From positions 310,001 through 374,000 of the forward strand of contig NZ_FXAW01000002.1 of the NCBI RefSeq assembly GCF_900177665.1: DNA of 64,000 nucleotides, written 5' to 3'. The translations under genes were made by a program, and so were the position numbers. The notes below the pieces were generated by a model, which made no database searches, was not told the DNA's origin, and saw nothing but the letters and a program-made list of their open reading frames with translations. Shown here piece by piece: positions 1 to 9,442 of this stretch. The first letter of the stretch is position 1; every line of letters starts with the position of its first letter. The stretch is from Marivirga sericea. Lineage in GTDB: Bacteria > Bacteroidota > Bacteroidia > Cytophagales > Cyclobacteriaceae.

Positions 1-507
1 GATTTCCTCACTAGTGCTAAGCCACATACCGCCTTTGTTGTCGTTGTACATTGGGCAATACTGGTGGTATAAGGTTCTGTCTGTACCGACAATAGCAGTC
101 AGGTCTTTTATATCCTGACTCATGGCCTCAAAATGCTCTCTTTGATGCTCAATTTCGCTCTTTGAGATATGCTCACCATGATTTTTAGCTACTTCCACAA
201 TCTCCTGCAGTTCAGTTTGCTTGTCGACATCAAATTGAGATATATCCAGACTTGCCAGAGCTGTAGCCAGTGTAGCTCCCGATTTGGCAGCTTCCTCTTG
301 ATTGTCATTCACAAGGGCATTCTTCACTGCCAGGTAAGCATCAATAATCGGTGTTATAGCTTTTCCACCTTCTTGATCACTAGCAGCCGTATTCTCTGCT
401 TTGGCTGTCGTTTCATTCGTGGTTTCAGCTGCTCTTTTTTCTGTTTTTGAGTTGTTGCATGAGATAATTGTCAATGCTAATCCGATTGTTAATAGTGTCG
501 TTTTCAT
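1..507 (-). CDS. DUF3347-domain lipoprotein, C-terminus outside window
   Basis: Open reading frame of 169 codons from an ATG at 505-507 running off the left edge without a stop. The first 17 residues form a lipoprotein signal ending L-T-I-I-S-C, so the mature protein should be anchored by Cys17. A Glu/Ala/Thr-rich linker is followed by a helical DUF3347 domain, and the visible end carries the Tyr-Cys-Pro-Met motif plus N-D-N-K-G-G-x-W-L-S, which recurs in two other proteins of this region. The Cys and Met residues suggest copper or silver binding in the periplasm; this is inferred from motif and from the Cus-type efflux operon immediately upstream. The last Cys-Gly of the domain is beyond the window. 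Confidence 0.85.
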   Translation of the reverse strand, partial: MKTTLLTIGLALTIISCNNSKTEKRAAETTNETTAKAENTAASDQEGGKAITPIIDAYLAVKNALVNDNQEEAAKSGATLATALASLDISQFDVDKQTELQEIVEVAKNHGEHISKSEIEHQREHFEAMSQDIKDLTAIVGTDRTLYHQYCPMYNDNKGGMWLSTSEEI

Positions 508-600
508 TTTTCTGATTGTTTAGTGTCCAAGGACAAAACGCAAACTCATATTTTTCGATAATTTGCGTCACGCCTTAAGCTATTTATTTAATTGTTTTAT

Positions 601-1272
601 TTACTTGATTGTTTCTTTTACACTTCCGCACTTCAGCATTCTCTCACCGAAATATGGGTTTTTGATTTCCTTTTGATTGGATAGCCAATAGGCCCCTGCA
701 TTGTTATTTGCCATTGGGCAATACTCCAGGTACACTTCACCCATAGAAAGTTCACCACTTTTTACTAAAGAAGCCATCTCATTACTCAACAAATCGAAAG
801 CTTTACGCTGACCATCCAAAGTAGTAGCCGAAACCACCTTTGCCGCCTCTGCCTTAGCTTTCTGGTTTTTGTCTACTTCTCCTAAAGATGCTTCCAGTTT
901 GGTTGCAGCTTTTGTTGCCTCATTCATCTGTGAAGCAACCAGGGTTTCTTTCAGGTGGATATAATGGTCGTAAGCCACACCCAAATCTTTGTCTTTGAAC
1001 ATAGGCTCCATTTTTTGGTCCATTTCCTTTTTGTCATCATGATTACCATGATCGTGTTGCGCAAATGCTCCAAAGCTTACTAAAGCCAGGGTCATTATTA
1101 AAACTGTTTTTTTTCTCATTACATTTCTCATTTTATTGTTATTTAATTTAAACATTTGCATAAGGGCTATCCCAATCACGAGGAGAATTACTACACCCCA
1201 GATGATACGTCCAGCCCATTTTTTTAATTTTGAAGGGGCTTTTTCATCCCCTGTTTTGCAACATTCTTTCAT
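601..1272 (-). CDS. DUF3347 metal-binding protein read in frame with a small membrane ORF
   Basis: The frame holds two modules with no stop between them. Residues 1-47 begin M-K-E-C-C-K and contain one transmembrane helix (about 23-40), like a stand-alone small membrane protein. Residue 48 onward (ATG at 1129-1131, or ATG at 1117-1119) starts a new signal peptide ending A-F-A-Q, then a His/Asp-rich stretch and a DUF3347 domain with E-Y-C-P-M-A near residue 182 and M-L-K-C-G near the end. The secreted DUF3347 protein therefore probably starts at 1131 or 1119, with the upstream 47 codons a separate gene lacking its stop or a real fusion. Role is inferred as periplasmic Cu/Ag binding beside Cus efflux genes. 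Confidence 0.75.
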   Translation of the reverse strand: MKECCKTGDEKAPSKLKKWAGRIIWGVVILLVIGIALMQMFKLNNNKMRNVMRKKTVLIMTLALVSFGAFAQHDHGNHDDKKEMDQKMEPMFKDKDLGVAYDHYIHLKETLVASQMNEATKAATKLEASLGEVDKNQKAKAEAAKVVSATTLDGQRKAFDLLSNEMASLVKSGELSMGEVYLEYCPMANNNAGAYWLSNQKEIKNPYFGERMLKCGSVKETIK

Positions 1273-1285
1273 ACAATAATACCTA

Positions 1286-1975
1286 TCAAGCCTTTTTCTT
1301 AATTCTCTTTTTATTGGTCACAAAGAATAGAGTAAAGCCAGAGAGTACGGTTAGCAAACCAAAAACAGAAAATATTCTCAACAGCCAATTATTGAAATCA
1401 TCTCTGCTTTCATAATCCATAGTATGGCCCATCCATAAAAAATCAAACCACCTCCAGGCTCGATGCCTTACTCTTTGAAAACTTCCGTCTCTTTGAGACA
1501 CATAGGCAGTCAGGTTTTCAGGACTGTCAAACTTTACCGCCCATACAGGTAAAGGCCTGCCCCTATACTCGTGATGTGGTCCTACTTCGGTAAGCATCTC
1601 ACTTGATTTGATCTCATATTGTTCAATAACGTGTTTTCTTGCTATCGACTCTGCCTCCTTCTTTGTGACACCATTCTTCTTCAAGCCAGTTTGAGTGTGT
1701 ATAAGCAGTGAGTCATTAATAAAGAAGTATGACTGCTCACCTATGAACCTCAGGGAAATTTCATTGATCTGAACGGTGCTATCTAGTACGGGTAGTATAC
1801 CTATAGCTGCGCTATGATTGCGATGTTCTTCAATAAAATGATCACCGTGGATCTCATCTATATCGGTCCAACTAAAGTAAAGTCCGCTCACAGTCCAAAA
1901 AAGAAATTGCACTCCAATGATTACGCCTAACCACCGGTGCGTTTTTCTTACATAATATTTATTGTTCTTTCTCAT
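1286..1975 (-). CDS. PepSY-associated transmembrane protein
   Basis: A 229-residue protein with an N-terminal helix (about 15-34, H-R-W-L-G-V-I-I-G start typical of PepSY_TM proteins), a central extracytoplasmic PepSY-like region with an acidic and His-rich face (D-E-I-H-G-D-H), a W-R-W-F-D-F-L-W-M-G-H segment, and a C-terminal helix (about 198-220) followed by a Lys-rich tail. PepSY membrane proteins are often found with metal or siderophore uptake and reduction genes. It overlaps the DUF2911 gene by four bases (ATGA-type coupling), so it is translated from the same metal-efflux operon. Molecular activity is unknown; a metal-handling or inner-membrane redox role is inference. Confidence 0.8.
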   Translation of the reverse strand: MRKNNKYYVRKTHRWLGVIIGVQFLFWTVSGLYFSWTDIDEIHGDHFIEEHRNHSAAIGILPVLDSTVQINEISLRFIGEQSYFFINDSLLIHTQTGLKKNGVTKKEAESIARKHVIEQYEIKSSEMLTEVGPHHEYRGRPLPVWAVKFDSPENLTAYVSQRDGSFQRVRHRAWRWFDFLWMGHTMDYESRDDFNNWLLRIFSVFGLLTVLSGFTLFFVTNKKRIKKKA

Positions 1976-2553
1976 TGAGCGTTATTAACTTCAAAAGAGA
2001 TTTGCCTGTCAGCCCAACTTAAGGATATTCTGGCTGTGTTTTTTTCTAATACTTCAAGGTTATAGGTCAAAGACTCAACGGATTCTTCCAGCTGTTGGGG
2101 AATAGTGGCAAATCGTAAAATGTCTTTTTGCTGGTTATAATCATCAGCCAAATGCATGTCCCAAACTTCATTTAATATGATGGTCCATTTCTCTTTTCCC
2201 GGTATAGTAAAAAAACCATATTTGCCTGCCGAAATGAGCTTTTTATTAATGATTACATCCTCCTGAATAGTAATGTTAGTTGCCTTGTGCGCACCTGCTA
2301 CCCATACTTCATCATAAGCCACCAAGCCACCAAATATTTGGCGATTTCTTACACTCGGAGAACTATATTCAATGTGAATATGATTGTCACCTAAATTTGC
2401 CATAGCCGTCTGCTTAGGGCTTTTAGGCTTATTTTTATTGTCTTGCGATACCTCTTCAGTATGGTCTGAATGATTATTTTCATTAGATTTATGGTCTGAT
2501 GTACCACAGCTCCAGAAAATTGTTACGAGTGTTATTAATATAAATTGTTTCAT
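1972..2553 (-). CDS. DUF2911-domain lipoprotein
   Basis: A 193-residue protein. The signal ends I-F-W-S-C-G, giving a lipobox with Cys16, followed by a His/Asn/Glu-rich linker that could bind metal. Residues about 50-190 form a DUF2911 domain, recognisable from the S-P-S-V-R-N-R-Q-I-F-G-G-L core, the V-W-V-A-G-A-H-K-A-T-x-I segment and the G-K-Y-G-F-F-T-I-P stretch. DUF2911 has no established enzyme activity and is common as a lipoprotein in Bacteroidota. It is tightly linked to the PepSY gene (four-base overlap) and lies 19 bases after the CusB gene, so it belongs to the copper/silver efflux operon. Function is not known. Confidence 0.85.
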   Translation of the reverse strand: MKQFILITLVTIFWSCGTSDHKSNENNHSDHTEEVSQDNKNKPKSPKQTAMANLGDNHIHIEYSSPSVRNRQIFGGLVAYDEVWVAGAHKATNITIQEDVIINKKLISAGKYGFFTIPGKEKWTIILNEVWDMHLADDYNQQKDILRFATIPQQLEESVESLTYNLEVLEKNTARISLSWADRQISFEVNNAQ

Positions 2554-2572
2554 TTAAATATGGGGTTATAGA

Positions 2573-4372
2573 TTATTTTAATATGTTTTCAACCTCTCCG
2601 CAAGTGAGCATAGATTCTCCGAAGTACGGATTGCGGATCTCCTCTTCGGTACTCAACCAATTCGCTCCTTTATTATCATCTGCCATAGGGCAATACTGGA
2701 CATAGAGTCTTTTCTCCAATGGATTAAAAGCTTTGGTCAATTTAATCATTCCTTCAGATACCTGCTGAAATGTAGTCCGGAGTTCAGCTATCGTTTTAAG
2801 GTGCTGAACATGTTGCAGTGCATTTTTTAAATCGCTACTATAGCTCATCCATACATTATGAGATTCTCCGGTAAAAATTGACATATTCACTGCATCTAGT
2901 TTGGCTTTTAAATCACTAGCCGTGCTCTGAGCCTCAGCTAAATTGTCAGAAACCAGCGCATCCTTGAAATTAAGGTATTCCGCAAAAAGAGGCTTTAAAG
3001 CATCTTTAGCATTTTTGTTAATTGATACAGGTTTTACTTCCTCTTTGTTCGTAGGTACTGAAGTTGAAGGAGAGGCCGACATCTCCATATCCCCGTGGTT
3101 ATGCCCCGTCATGGCCGGACCGCCTTCCGGATTCATCATGCTTGGCTTACCAGCCAACTGTGCTGCCGCATCAATACTGAAGGTACCATTGACTGCTATC
3201 TCTTCACCAGCTGTCAATCCACTTTCTACAATGAAGCTGTCTCCAAGGGCAGGTCCTAAAACTACATTGCGCATCATGAAACTTACTCCACTAGCGGTAG
3301 TATTTTTCACATAAACTACCGAACGCGTGCCTGTCCACATTACGGCTGTTTTCGGAACAATTACATTGTCAGACTTTTTCGGTAATGTAGCTTCTACCGT
3401 ACCGGAGGCAAACATCTCCGGTTTAAGAGTTTGCCCTCTGTTGGAAACCTCAACCCTTGCTTTAGCTACTCTTGTCTTAGGATCAATAACAGGATCCAGG
3501 AAAGTTATCTTACCTTCAAATGTCTCTCCCGGTAGAGAGGCCACTGTAAAGTTTACCTTATCATCTTTTTTGATCCAGGGCATTTCCGACTCATAAACAT
3601 CAAACAATACCCATACCTTTGAAAGATCTGCTATTTCATAAATGGCCTCTCCTTTTCGGATATAATCTCCCAGATTTACCATTTTCTCCGTTACATAACC
3701 TGAAACATCAGCTTGAACAGCAAATTCCTCTTTCGGTGTCCCCGCTTTGAGAATTTGCTCTACCTGAGTGTCAGTAAGTTTCCAGTTTTTGAGCTTTTCT
3801 TTGGCGGAATTAAACAATTGCGGCTGTGTATCTTTAATTTTTTGAGCTTCAAATAATTCCTCCTGTGCAGTAACCAAATCCGGAGAGTATATATAAGCAA
3901 TGGCCTGTCCTTTCCTTACGAACTCACCTGTGAAATTGACCATCAGCTTTTCTATCCTGCCCGGTATATGGGAAGACTGAGAAAAAACCAGTCGCTCATC
4001 CTCCTGTACCTTTCCGTTCAGCCTAACCGACTTAACCGGATCCATGGTTCCTACAATAGCCGTTCTGATATCAGCCAGTTGCATGGCCGTGGGCGACATA
4101 CTAACAGCCATCGGGTCTAGCTCCTCACCATCATCATTATCCAATGGGATCAAATCCATGCCACAGATAGGGCAGTCTCCGGGTTCACCCTGACGGATCT
4201 GAGGATGCATGGAGCAGGTCCATACGGTCTCTCCGGCTATTTCTGTAGTGTGCTGGTGCTCATCATCCATTTTACTTTCGGATGATGAACCACCAAAAAT
4301 CAACCAACCCAGCAATAAACCTATTGCCAGCGTTGACAGTGCTATGATTACTATTTTTTTATTCGTGTTCAT
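2573..4372 (-). CDS. cusB: CusB-type RND periplasmic adaptor fused to heavy-metal and DUF3347 domains
   Basis: A 599-residue membrane-fusion protein linking the RND pump to the outer-membrane channel for Cu(I)/Ag(I) export. An N-terminal helix (about 8-26) is followed by a heavy-metal-binding domain with C-S-M-H-P-Q and C-P-I-C-G-M (about residues 53-73). The hairpin/lipoyl/beta-barrel adaptor body covers about 110-400. A Met/His-rich linker follows (M-M-N-P-E-G-G-P-A-M-T-G-H-N-H-G-D-M), and a C-terminal DUF3347 domain (about 455-599) with Q-Y-C-P-M-A and M-L-T-C-G ends the protein. This is far longer than E. coli CusB (about 407 residues) because of the two extra metal-binding modules, which may replace a separate CusF-like chaperone (inference). 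It is one base from the TolC-family gene. Confidence 0.93.
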   Translation of the reverse strand: MNTNKKIVIIALSTLAIGLLLGWLIFGGSSSESKMDDEHQHTTEIAGETVWTCSMHPQIRQGEPGDCPICGMDLIPLDNDDGEELDPMAVSMSPTAMQLADIRTAIVGTMDPVKSVRLNGKVQEDERLVFSQSSHIPGRIEKLMVNFTGEFVRKGQAIAYIYSPDLVTAQEELFEAQKIKDTQPQLFNSAKEKLKNWKLTDTQVEQILKAGTPKEEFAVQADVSGYVTEKMVNLGDYIRKGEAIYEIADLSKVWVLFDVYESEMPWIKKDDKVNFTVASLPGETFEGKITFLDPVIDPKTRVAKARVEVSNRGQTLKPEMFASGTVEATLPKKSDNVIVPKTAVMWTGTRSVVYVKNTTASGVSFMMRNVVLGPALGDSFIVESGLTAGEEIAVNGTFSIDAAAQLAGKPSMMNPEGGPAMTGHNHGDMEMSASPSTSVPTNKEEVKPVSINKNAKDALKPLFAEYLNFKDALVSDNLAEAQSTASDLKAKLDAVNMSIFTGESHNVWMSYSSDLKNALQHVQHLKTIAELRTTFQQVSEGMIKLTKAFNPLEKRLYVQYCPMADDNKGANWLSTEEEIRNPYFGESMLTCGEVENILK

Positions 4373-4373
4373 C

Positions 4374-5606
4374 TTAATATGTTTTTGCAGTTAAGTAATT
4401 GAGTTTGGCCAGGGCAATTTGGTACTGCGTTGCGGCCGTTGCCTTCATCTTTTCATATTTTAAGAGTTGTTGCTGCATACGCAGTACCTCTTCAAATTCA
4501 TTTCCTGAATTACTGTAAGCCGTAAATAATAGATTTAAAGCCTGATTGGATTCCTGAATTTGTTGATCGTATAGCTCAATCAATTCTTGCTGTTGCTGAA
4601 TTTCAAACCAGGCCATTTCGTAGTTTGACGTTAGGGTATTGGCAAAATCCTTTTTTTGGAGTGAATAGCTTTCCTGCATGAGTTGTGCTTCTTTAACAGC
4701 CGCTTTGTATTTACTCCTGAAAATGGGAATGCTGACAGAAACCATAGGCATTAGAATGTCCTGACCATTGTCGGGAAGTTCCACTTCGGGTCTGTTTCCC
4801 ACAATAGCATAATCCAATCCTACACCTAATTTTGGAAGTCCTTGTTTGTAAGCGACCTCTTCACTTGCCTCACTGGAGGCTATTTTTAAGTCCAGTTCTT
4901 CCAGGACAGGGTTTTTAGCCAACAAGGAGTCCTTTCTGAAATTATCAGGCAAGGTTTGAGCAAGGAGTGAATCCTCTACGGTTACCCATGCGTTTTCCTC
5001 TCTGTTGAGCAGTTTATTAAACCAGGTCAGCAGAGGAGCTTCCTTATCATTTAGAATGGAAAGGTTGGTAGAGGCATCTTTCAACATAATATCCACACGC
5101 AAGAAGTCAACCATGGTACCCACTCCATTTTCAAACTTCTTATTGGCAATGGTTTTATAAGACTCCAGTATTTCAATATTCTCCCGCTCAATCTCTATCC
5201 ATTGATTAAGTTCATAAAGCGGGTAATAGGCTGCTGCCACTTGGTAGTACAACCTGTTCCGAGCGTCTAAGAAGGCTTGATATTTTGCCTCCGCCATTAA
5301 GGTTGCGGCATCACCTTGTGCGCGTAAAGTACCGAACCAGGGAAACATCTGCGTTAGGGAAAACCTTGCCCTTTGCGGCCCTACCCTTGTTTCTACAGGA
5401 GATATAAAATACCCGAAGGAAAATGAAGGATCAGGCAGTGTACTCACCTGTGGCACCCGTTGCAATGCCGCTTCAAATTCACGGTATTTGGCCTGTAATC
5501 CTGGATTGTTTTCTGCTGCTTTTTTAAAATAGTCATCCAGCGTCTGCGCCTGACTCAGGCTGGTTCCGAGAAAAACAAGTACTATAATATTTATAACGAT
5601 TTTCAT
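4374..5606 (-). CDS. TolC-family outer-membrane efflux protein (CusC-like)
   Basis: A 410-residue outer-membrane factor with a signal peptide ending T-S-L-S-Q-A-Q and two repeats of long amphipathic helices (about 25-200 and 215-405), the layout of TolC/CusC proteins. It should form the outer-membrane exit duct of the tripartite pump encoded by the flanking genes. It is somewhat shorter than E. coli CusC (about 457 residues) and lacks a lipobox, so it is not lipid-anchored in the CusC manner. The start overlaps the CusA stop by four bases, showing translational coupling. Substrate assignment (Cu/Ag) comes from its neighbours and not from its own sequence. Confidence 0.9.
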   Translation of the reverse strand: MKIVINIIVLVFLGTSLSQAQTLDDYFKKAAENNPGLQAKYREFEAALQRVPQVSTLPDPSFSFGYFISPVETRVGPQRARFSLTQMFPWFGTLRAQGDAATLMAEAKYQAFLDARNRLYYQVAAAYYPLYELNQWIEIERENIEILESYKTIANKKFENGVGTMVDFLRVDIMLKDASTNLSILNDKEAPLLTWFNKLLNREENAWVTVEDSLLAQTLPDNFRKDSLLAKNPVLEELDLKIASSEASEEVAYKQGLPKLGVGLDYAIVGNRPEVELPDNGQDILMPMVSVSIPIFRSKYKAAVKEAQLMQESYSLQKKDFANTLTSNYEMAWFEIQQQQELIELYDQQIQESNQALNLLFTAYSNSGNEFEEVLRMQQQLLKYEKMKATAATQYQIALAKLNYLTAKTY

Positions 5607-8600
5607 GACTGTATTTTTTTAAGTTTTCTTTCCTCTCTCATAGCGTATAAAACCGGTACTATAAAGTAGGTGACTGCAGCGAAGATCATACCTCCAAAGG
5701 CTGGAATAGCCATAGGGATCATAATGTCTGCTCCGCGACCCGTTGAGGTAAGTATGGGTAACAAGGCAATGATGGTGGTGGCAGAGGTCATCACGGCAGG
5801 TTTTATTCTTCGTTGCCCGGCTTCCACTGTTGCTGCTCTTATTCCTTTCAGATTGTCTGTTTTATTACGATTAAAACTTTGGTCTAAATAAGTAGCCATT
5901 AATACCCCATCATCCGTGGCTATACCAAACAAAGCAATGAAACCAACCCACACAGCCACACTTAGATTAATCGTTTGTATTTGGAAAAGGTCACGGAAAT
6001 TAGTCCCGAAAAGGGAGAAGTCAGCAAACCAGGTTTGTCCATACAACCATAGCATGATAAAACCACCACTAAATGCCATGGCAATACCTGTAAATACCAT
6101 TAATGAAGTGGCTACTGATTTAAACTGGAAGTAGAGTATCAGAAAGACAATCCCCAGAACCAATGGAACGATAATAGCAAGCCTCTTTTCAGCCCTTACC
6201 TGATTCTCATAACTGCCGGAGAACTTGTAGCTGATCCCGGCAGGAACAATTAAATCCCCAGCATCTATCTTGGCCTCGATAGCCGCCTGTGCGTCATTGA
6301 CCACTCCCACTTCTGAGTATCCGTCCCTTTTGTCAAATAGTACATAACCTACCAAAAAAGTCTCCTCACTTTTGATCGCCTGTGGCCCCCTCTCATACTC
6401 AAAGTCCACCACCTGTCTGATTGGTATCTGTGCGCCCGTAGGCGTGGGCAATAATATTTTGCCCAGTGCTTCAGGATCGTCCCTAAGTTCGCGCGGGTAG
6501 CGTACCCTCACTGGAAAACGCTCACGTCCCTCCACAGTAGAAGTAATTTTCATTCCTCCAATGGCTGTTTCAATAGTCTGCTGTACGTCTTCCACATTGA
6601 GCCCATAGCGAGAAATTTCATCTCGGTTGATATTCAAATGAAGATAGGGCTTACCCACAATCCGATCAGCAAACACAGCTTCCTTCTTTACTGAAGGGAC
6701 ATTTTTGAGTATTTCCTCCAGTTGAAGCCCGAAATTTTCTATCGTTTTCAGGTCTGGGCCGTACACTTTAATCCCCATAGGGGCACGCATACCTGTTTGG
6801 AGCATGACCAGCCGGGTTTCAATAGGCTGCAGCTTAGGTGCTGAAGTTACTCCCGGTATTTTGGTGACCTTCACGATTTCATTCCAGATATCATCCGGGG
6901 ATTTTATCTGCGTCCGCCAGTTGCGGAAATAATTCCCGTTATCATCAGGGATGAGTTCCTCCAAAACAACCCCTCGATTAATGGCTTCTTCGTTAGAAAG
7001 GCTATCACCGCTATTGAGTATGAAGCGATCTTCCTTGTCAACCTTAAACCTTACCCGGTGCCCTTTTTCATTGAGCATGTACTCCGTTTTATAGTTGATG
7101 ATATTTTCATACATGGAAACAGGTGCCGGATCTAAGGCGGATTCTACTCTTCCAAGCTTACCTACCACCATTTCTACTTCGGGTATATTATTAATCAGCA
7201 TGTCCAGTTGGCCTAATACCTTGCGATTGTATTCAACACCAGAATGCGGCATAGAAGTTGGCATGAGCAAGAAACTTCCTTCATCCAGAGATGGCATAAA
7301 TTCTTTCCCCACACCTGGGAAAGTATGGGTTAGGCCTGACCAAACTGTAGTGGTCCGAATGTCCCAGCCGAGCTTATCAATCGTTTTAGGTATAAATCCA
7401 AAAATGGAGTTAAAGCCCAACCAAACATTGGCACCAAGCAAAATCAAGAAGGTAGGTATTAATAGAAACTTAACTTTATTATCGAGGCACCATTTTAATA
7501 TCGATTTATAGTAATATTCTAAAAACCTAAATGACCCAAGGATAAAACCTACCAATAAGCTCACAAAAATAAAGTTGAGTAATAGAGACTTTGAAGCTCC
7601 TAGTGGTAGCCAATATTTAGCTAAAAGCCAGGTTACGCCAATAAGAACAATGATCAGCTCGGCATAATTGAAGAGAAATAGTACAGGCTTGGAAAAATTT
7701 TCCTTTTTAGTGTCAAAAACATTCTTGACAATTCCTATGGCACCAAACAGTAGTAGCAAAACACCACCCCAAATTTGACTGGTAAAGAGCCCTATAATTC
7801 CAAATAGTACTAATGCATAGCCACCATATTTCTTAAGAAACTTATTATTGATTTTGAACCCAAAAAACCAATGTGCCAAGGTCGGCATGATCAATAGACT
7901 CACCAACAGCGCAGCTATCAGGGCAAAGGTCTTGGTGAATGCCAAAGGTCCAAAGAGCTTTCCTTCAGCAGCCTGCATGGTAAATACCGGAATGAAGCTG
8001 ACAATGGTGGTAGAAACAGCAGTGAGAATAGCAGTACCCACTTCCGATGCTCCATTGTAAATAGTTTCTATCAGTTTTTGACCGGGAGGAGCTTCATCTA
8101 TATGCTTAATAATATTTTCGGAAAGTATAACGCCCAAGTCCACCATGGTACCGATGGCAATGGCAATTCCAGACAAGGCCACTATATTGGCATCCACACT
8201 AAAATAGCGCATGGCGATAAACACCATCAATACTGCAATGGGCAGGATACTTGAAATGAGAAATGAAGCTCTGAGATTATACACCATCACGATCACTACC
8301 AAAATGGTAATGAGCACCTGAAGCGAAATGGCTTCTTCCAGGGTTCCCAAAGTTTCATAAATAAGCTCGGAGCGGTCATAAAACGGAACGATGGTCAACT
8401 GGCTTTCCCTTCCATCTGCCAACATTTTTTTAGGCAGTCCTGGGGCTATTTCTTTGATCTTGTCCTTGACATTGTTAATGACCTGCAAAGGATTGGCCCC
8501 ATAACGTGCAACAACCACTCCACCTACTACTTCGGCTCCACCTTTATCCAGCAAGCCTCTGCGGGTTGAGGGGCCCAAAGATACTACCCCAATATCTTTA

Positions 8601-9442
8601 ATACGAACGGGAACATTTTCCTGAACAGCAACTACTGCCTTTTCAATGTCCTCTACTTTTTTGATGTAACCCAAACCACGTACCAGGTATTCTGCCTGGT
8701 TGATCTCAATGGTTTTAGCCCCTACGTCTTTGTTTGATTTTCGTACCGCCTGCATTACTTTATGCAAGGGGATATCATAGGCTTTAAGGGCATCAGGGTT
8801 AACATCAATCTGATACTCCTGTACAAAACCACCAATGGAAGCGACCTCTGAAACGCCTGCTGTTGCGTTTAATCCATATTTGACATAGAAGTCTTGTACA
8901 GTACGGATTTCGTGCAAATCCCATCCACCGGTAGGGTTTCCATCCTTATCTCTGCCTTCAATGGTATACCAATACACCTGACCCAGTGCGGTGGCATCAG
9001 GCCCGAGTGCGGGTTGAACTCCTTCCGGTAATAAGTCGGAAGGCAAGGAACTTAGTTTCTCAAGGATACGGGATCGAGACCAGTAAAACTCTACATCTTC
9101 ACTGAAAATGATGAAGATACTGGAGAAGCCAAATATAGAAGAACTCCGTATAGATTTTACGCCCGGAATACCTAATAAATAGGTAGTCAGCGGATAGGAA
9201 ATTTGGTCTTCTATGTCCTGTGGTGATCGGCCCTGCCACTGGGTAAAAACAATCTGTTGGTTTTCTCCAATATCCGGTATGGCATCTACCGGAACGGGAT
9301 CAGAAGGTAATGCGCCTATCTGCCAGCCGAAAGGGGCGGTCACAATACCCCAGGCAATGAAGCCAATTAAGATGAGAACGGTAACTAATTTATTCTCAAG
9401 AAAGTATTTAATAATTTTATTTAGCATATTCTTAATATTCAA
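5603..9442 (-). CDS. cusA: CusA-type heavy-metal RND efflux pump, enlarged form
   Basis: A 1279-residue inner-membrane proton-driven pump of the heavy-metal efflux (HME) family. It has the N-terminal helix, porter domain, E-F-M-P-S-L-D-E-G-S motif, and G-x-x-x-D charged helix segments (A-I-G-T-M-V-D-L-G). Methionines matching the CusA metal-relay triad are visible in L-L-M-P-T-S-M (near residue 725), P-V-S-M-Y-E (near 775) and R-L-V-M-L-Q-T-G-M (near 880), supporting Cu(I)/Ag(I). It is about 230 residues longer than E. coli CusA. Much of the excess is a block near 530-650 holding about four additional hydrophobic helices between the two porter halves. First gene of the cusA-C-B operon. Confidence 0.94.
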   Translation of the reverse strand: MNIKNMLNKIIKYFLENKLVTVLILIGFIAWGIVTAPFGWQIGALPSDPVPVDAIPDIGENQQIVFTQWQGRSPQDIEDQISYPLTTYLLGIPGVKSIRSSSIFGFSSIFIIFSEDVEFYWSRSRILEKLSSLPSDLLPEGVQPALGPDATALGQVYWYTIEGRDKDGNPTGGWDLHEIRTVQDFYVKYGLNATAGVSEVASIGGFVQEYQIDVNPDALKAYDIPLHKVMQAVRKSNKDVGAKTIEINQAEYLVRGLGYIKKVEDIEKAVVAVQENVPVRIKDIGVVSLGPSTRRGLLDKGGAEVVGGVVVARYGANPLQVINNVKDKIKEIAPGLPKKMLADGRESQLTIVPFYDRSELIYETLGTLEEAISLQVLITILVVIVMVYNLRASFLISSILPIAVLMVFIAMRYFSVDANIVALSGIAIAIGTMVDLGVILSENIIKHIDEAPPGQKLIETIYNGASEVGTAILTAVSTTIVSFIPVFTMQAAEGKLFGPLAFTKTFALIAALLVSLLIMPTLAHWFFGFKINNKFLKKYGGYALVLFGIIGLFTSQIWGGVLLLLFGAIGIVKNVFDTKKENFSKPVLFLFNYAELIIVLIGVTWLLAKYWLPLGASKSLLLNFIFVSLLVGFILGSFRFLEYYYKSILKWCLDNKVKFLLIPTFLILLGANVWLGFNSIFGFIPKTIDKLGWDIRTTTVWSGLTHTFPGVGKEFMPSLDEGSFLLMPTSMPHSGVEYNRKVLGQLDMLINNIPEVEMVVGKLGRVESALDPAPVSMYENIINYKTEYMLNEKGHRVRFKVDKEDRFILNSGDSLSNEEAINRGVVLEELIPDDNGNYFRNWRTQIKSPDDIWNEIVKVTKIPGVTSAPKLQPIETRLVMLQTGMRAPMGIKVYGPDLKTIENFGLQLEEILKNVPSVKKEAVFADRIVGKPYLHLNINRDEISRYGLNVEDVQQTIETAIGGMKITSTVEGRERFPVRVRYPRELRDDPEALGKILLPTPTGAQIPIRQVVDFEYERGPQAIKSEETFLVGYVLFDKRDGYSEVGVVNDAQAAIEAKIDAGDLIVPAGISYKFSGSYENQVRAEKRLAIIVPLVLGIVFLILYFQFKSVATSLMVFTGIAMAFSGGFIMLWLYGQTWFADFSLFGTNFRDLFQIQTINLSVAVWVGFIALFGIATDDGVLMATYLDQSFNRNKTDNLKGIRAATVEAGQRRIKPAVMTSATTIIALLPILTSTGRGADIMIPMAIPAFGGMIFAAVTYFIVPVLYAMREERKLKKIQS

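Noticed and set aside
169-450. Plus-strand frame of 93 residues
   Set aside because: It lies wholly opposite the DUF3347 lipoprotein frame and has Cys/Ser-rich shadow composition without conserved motifs.
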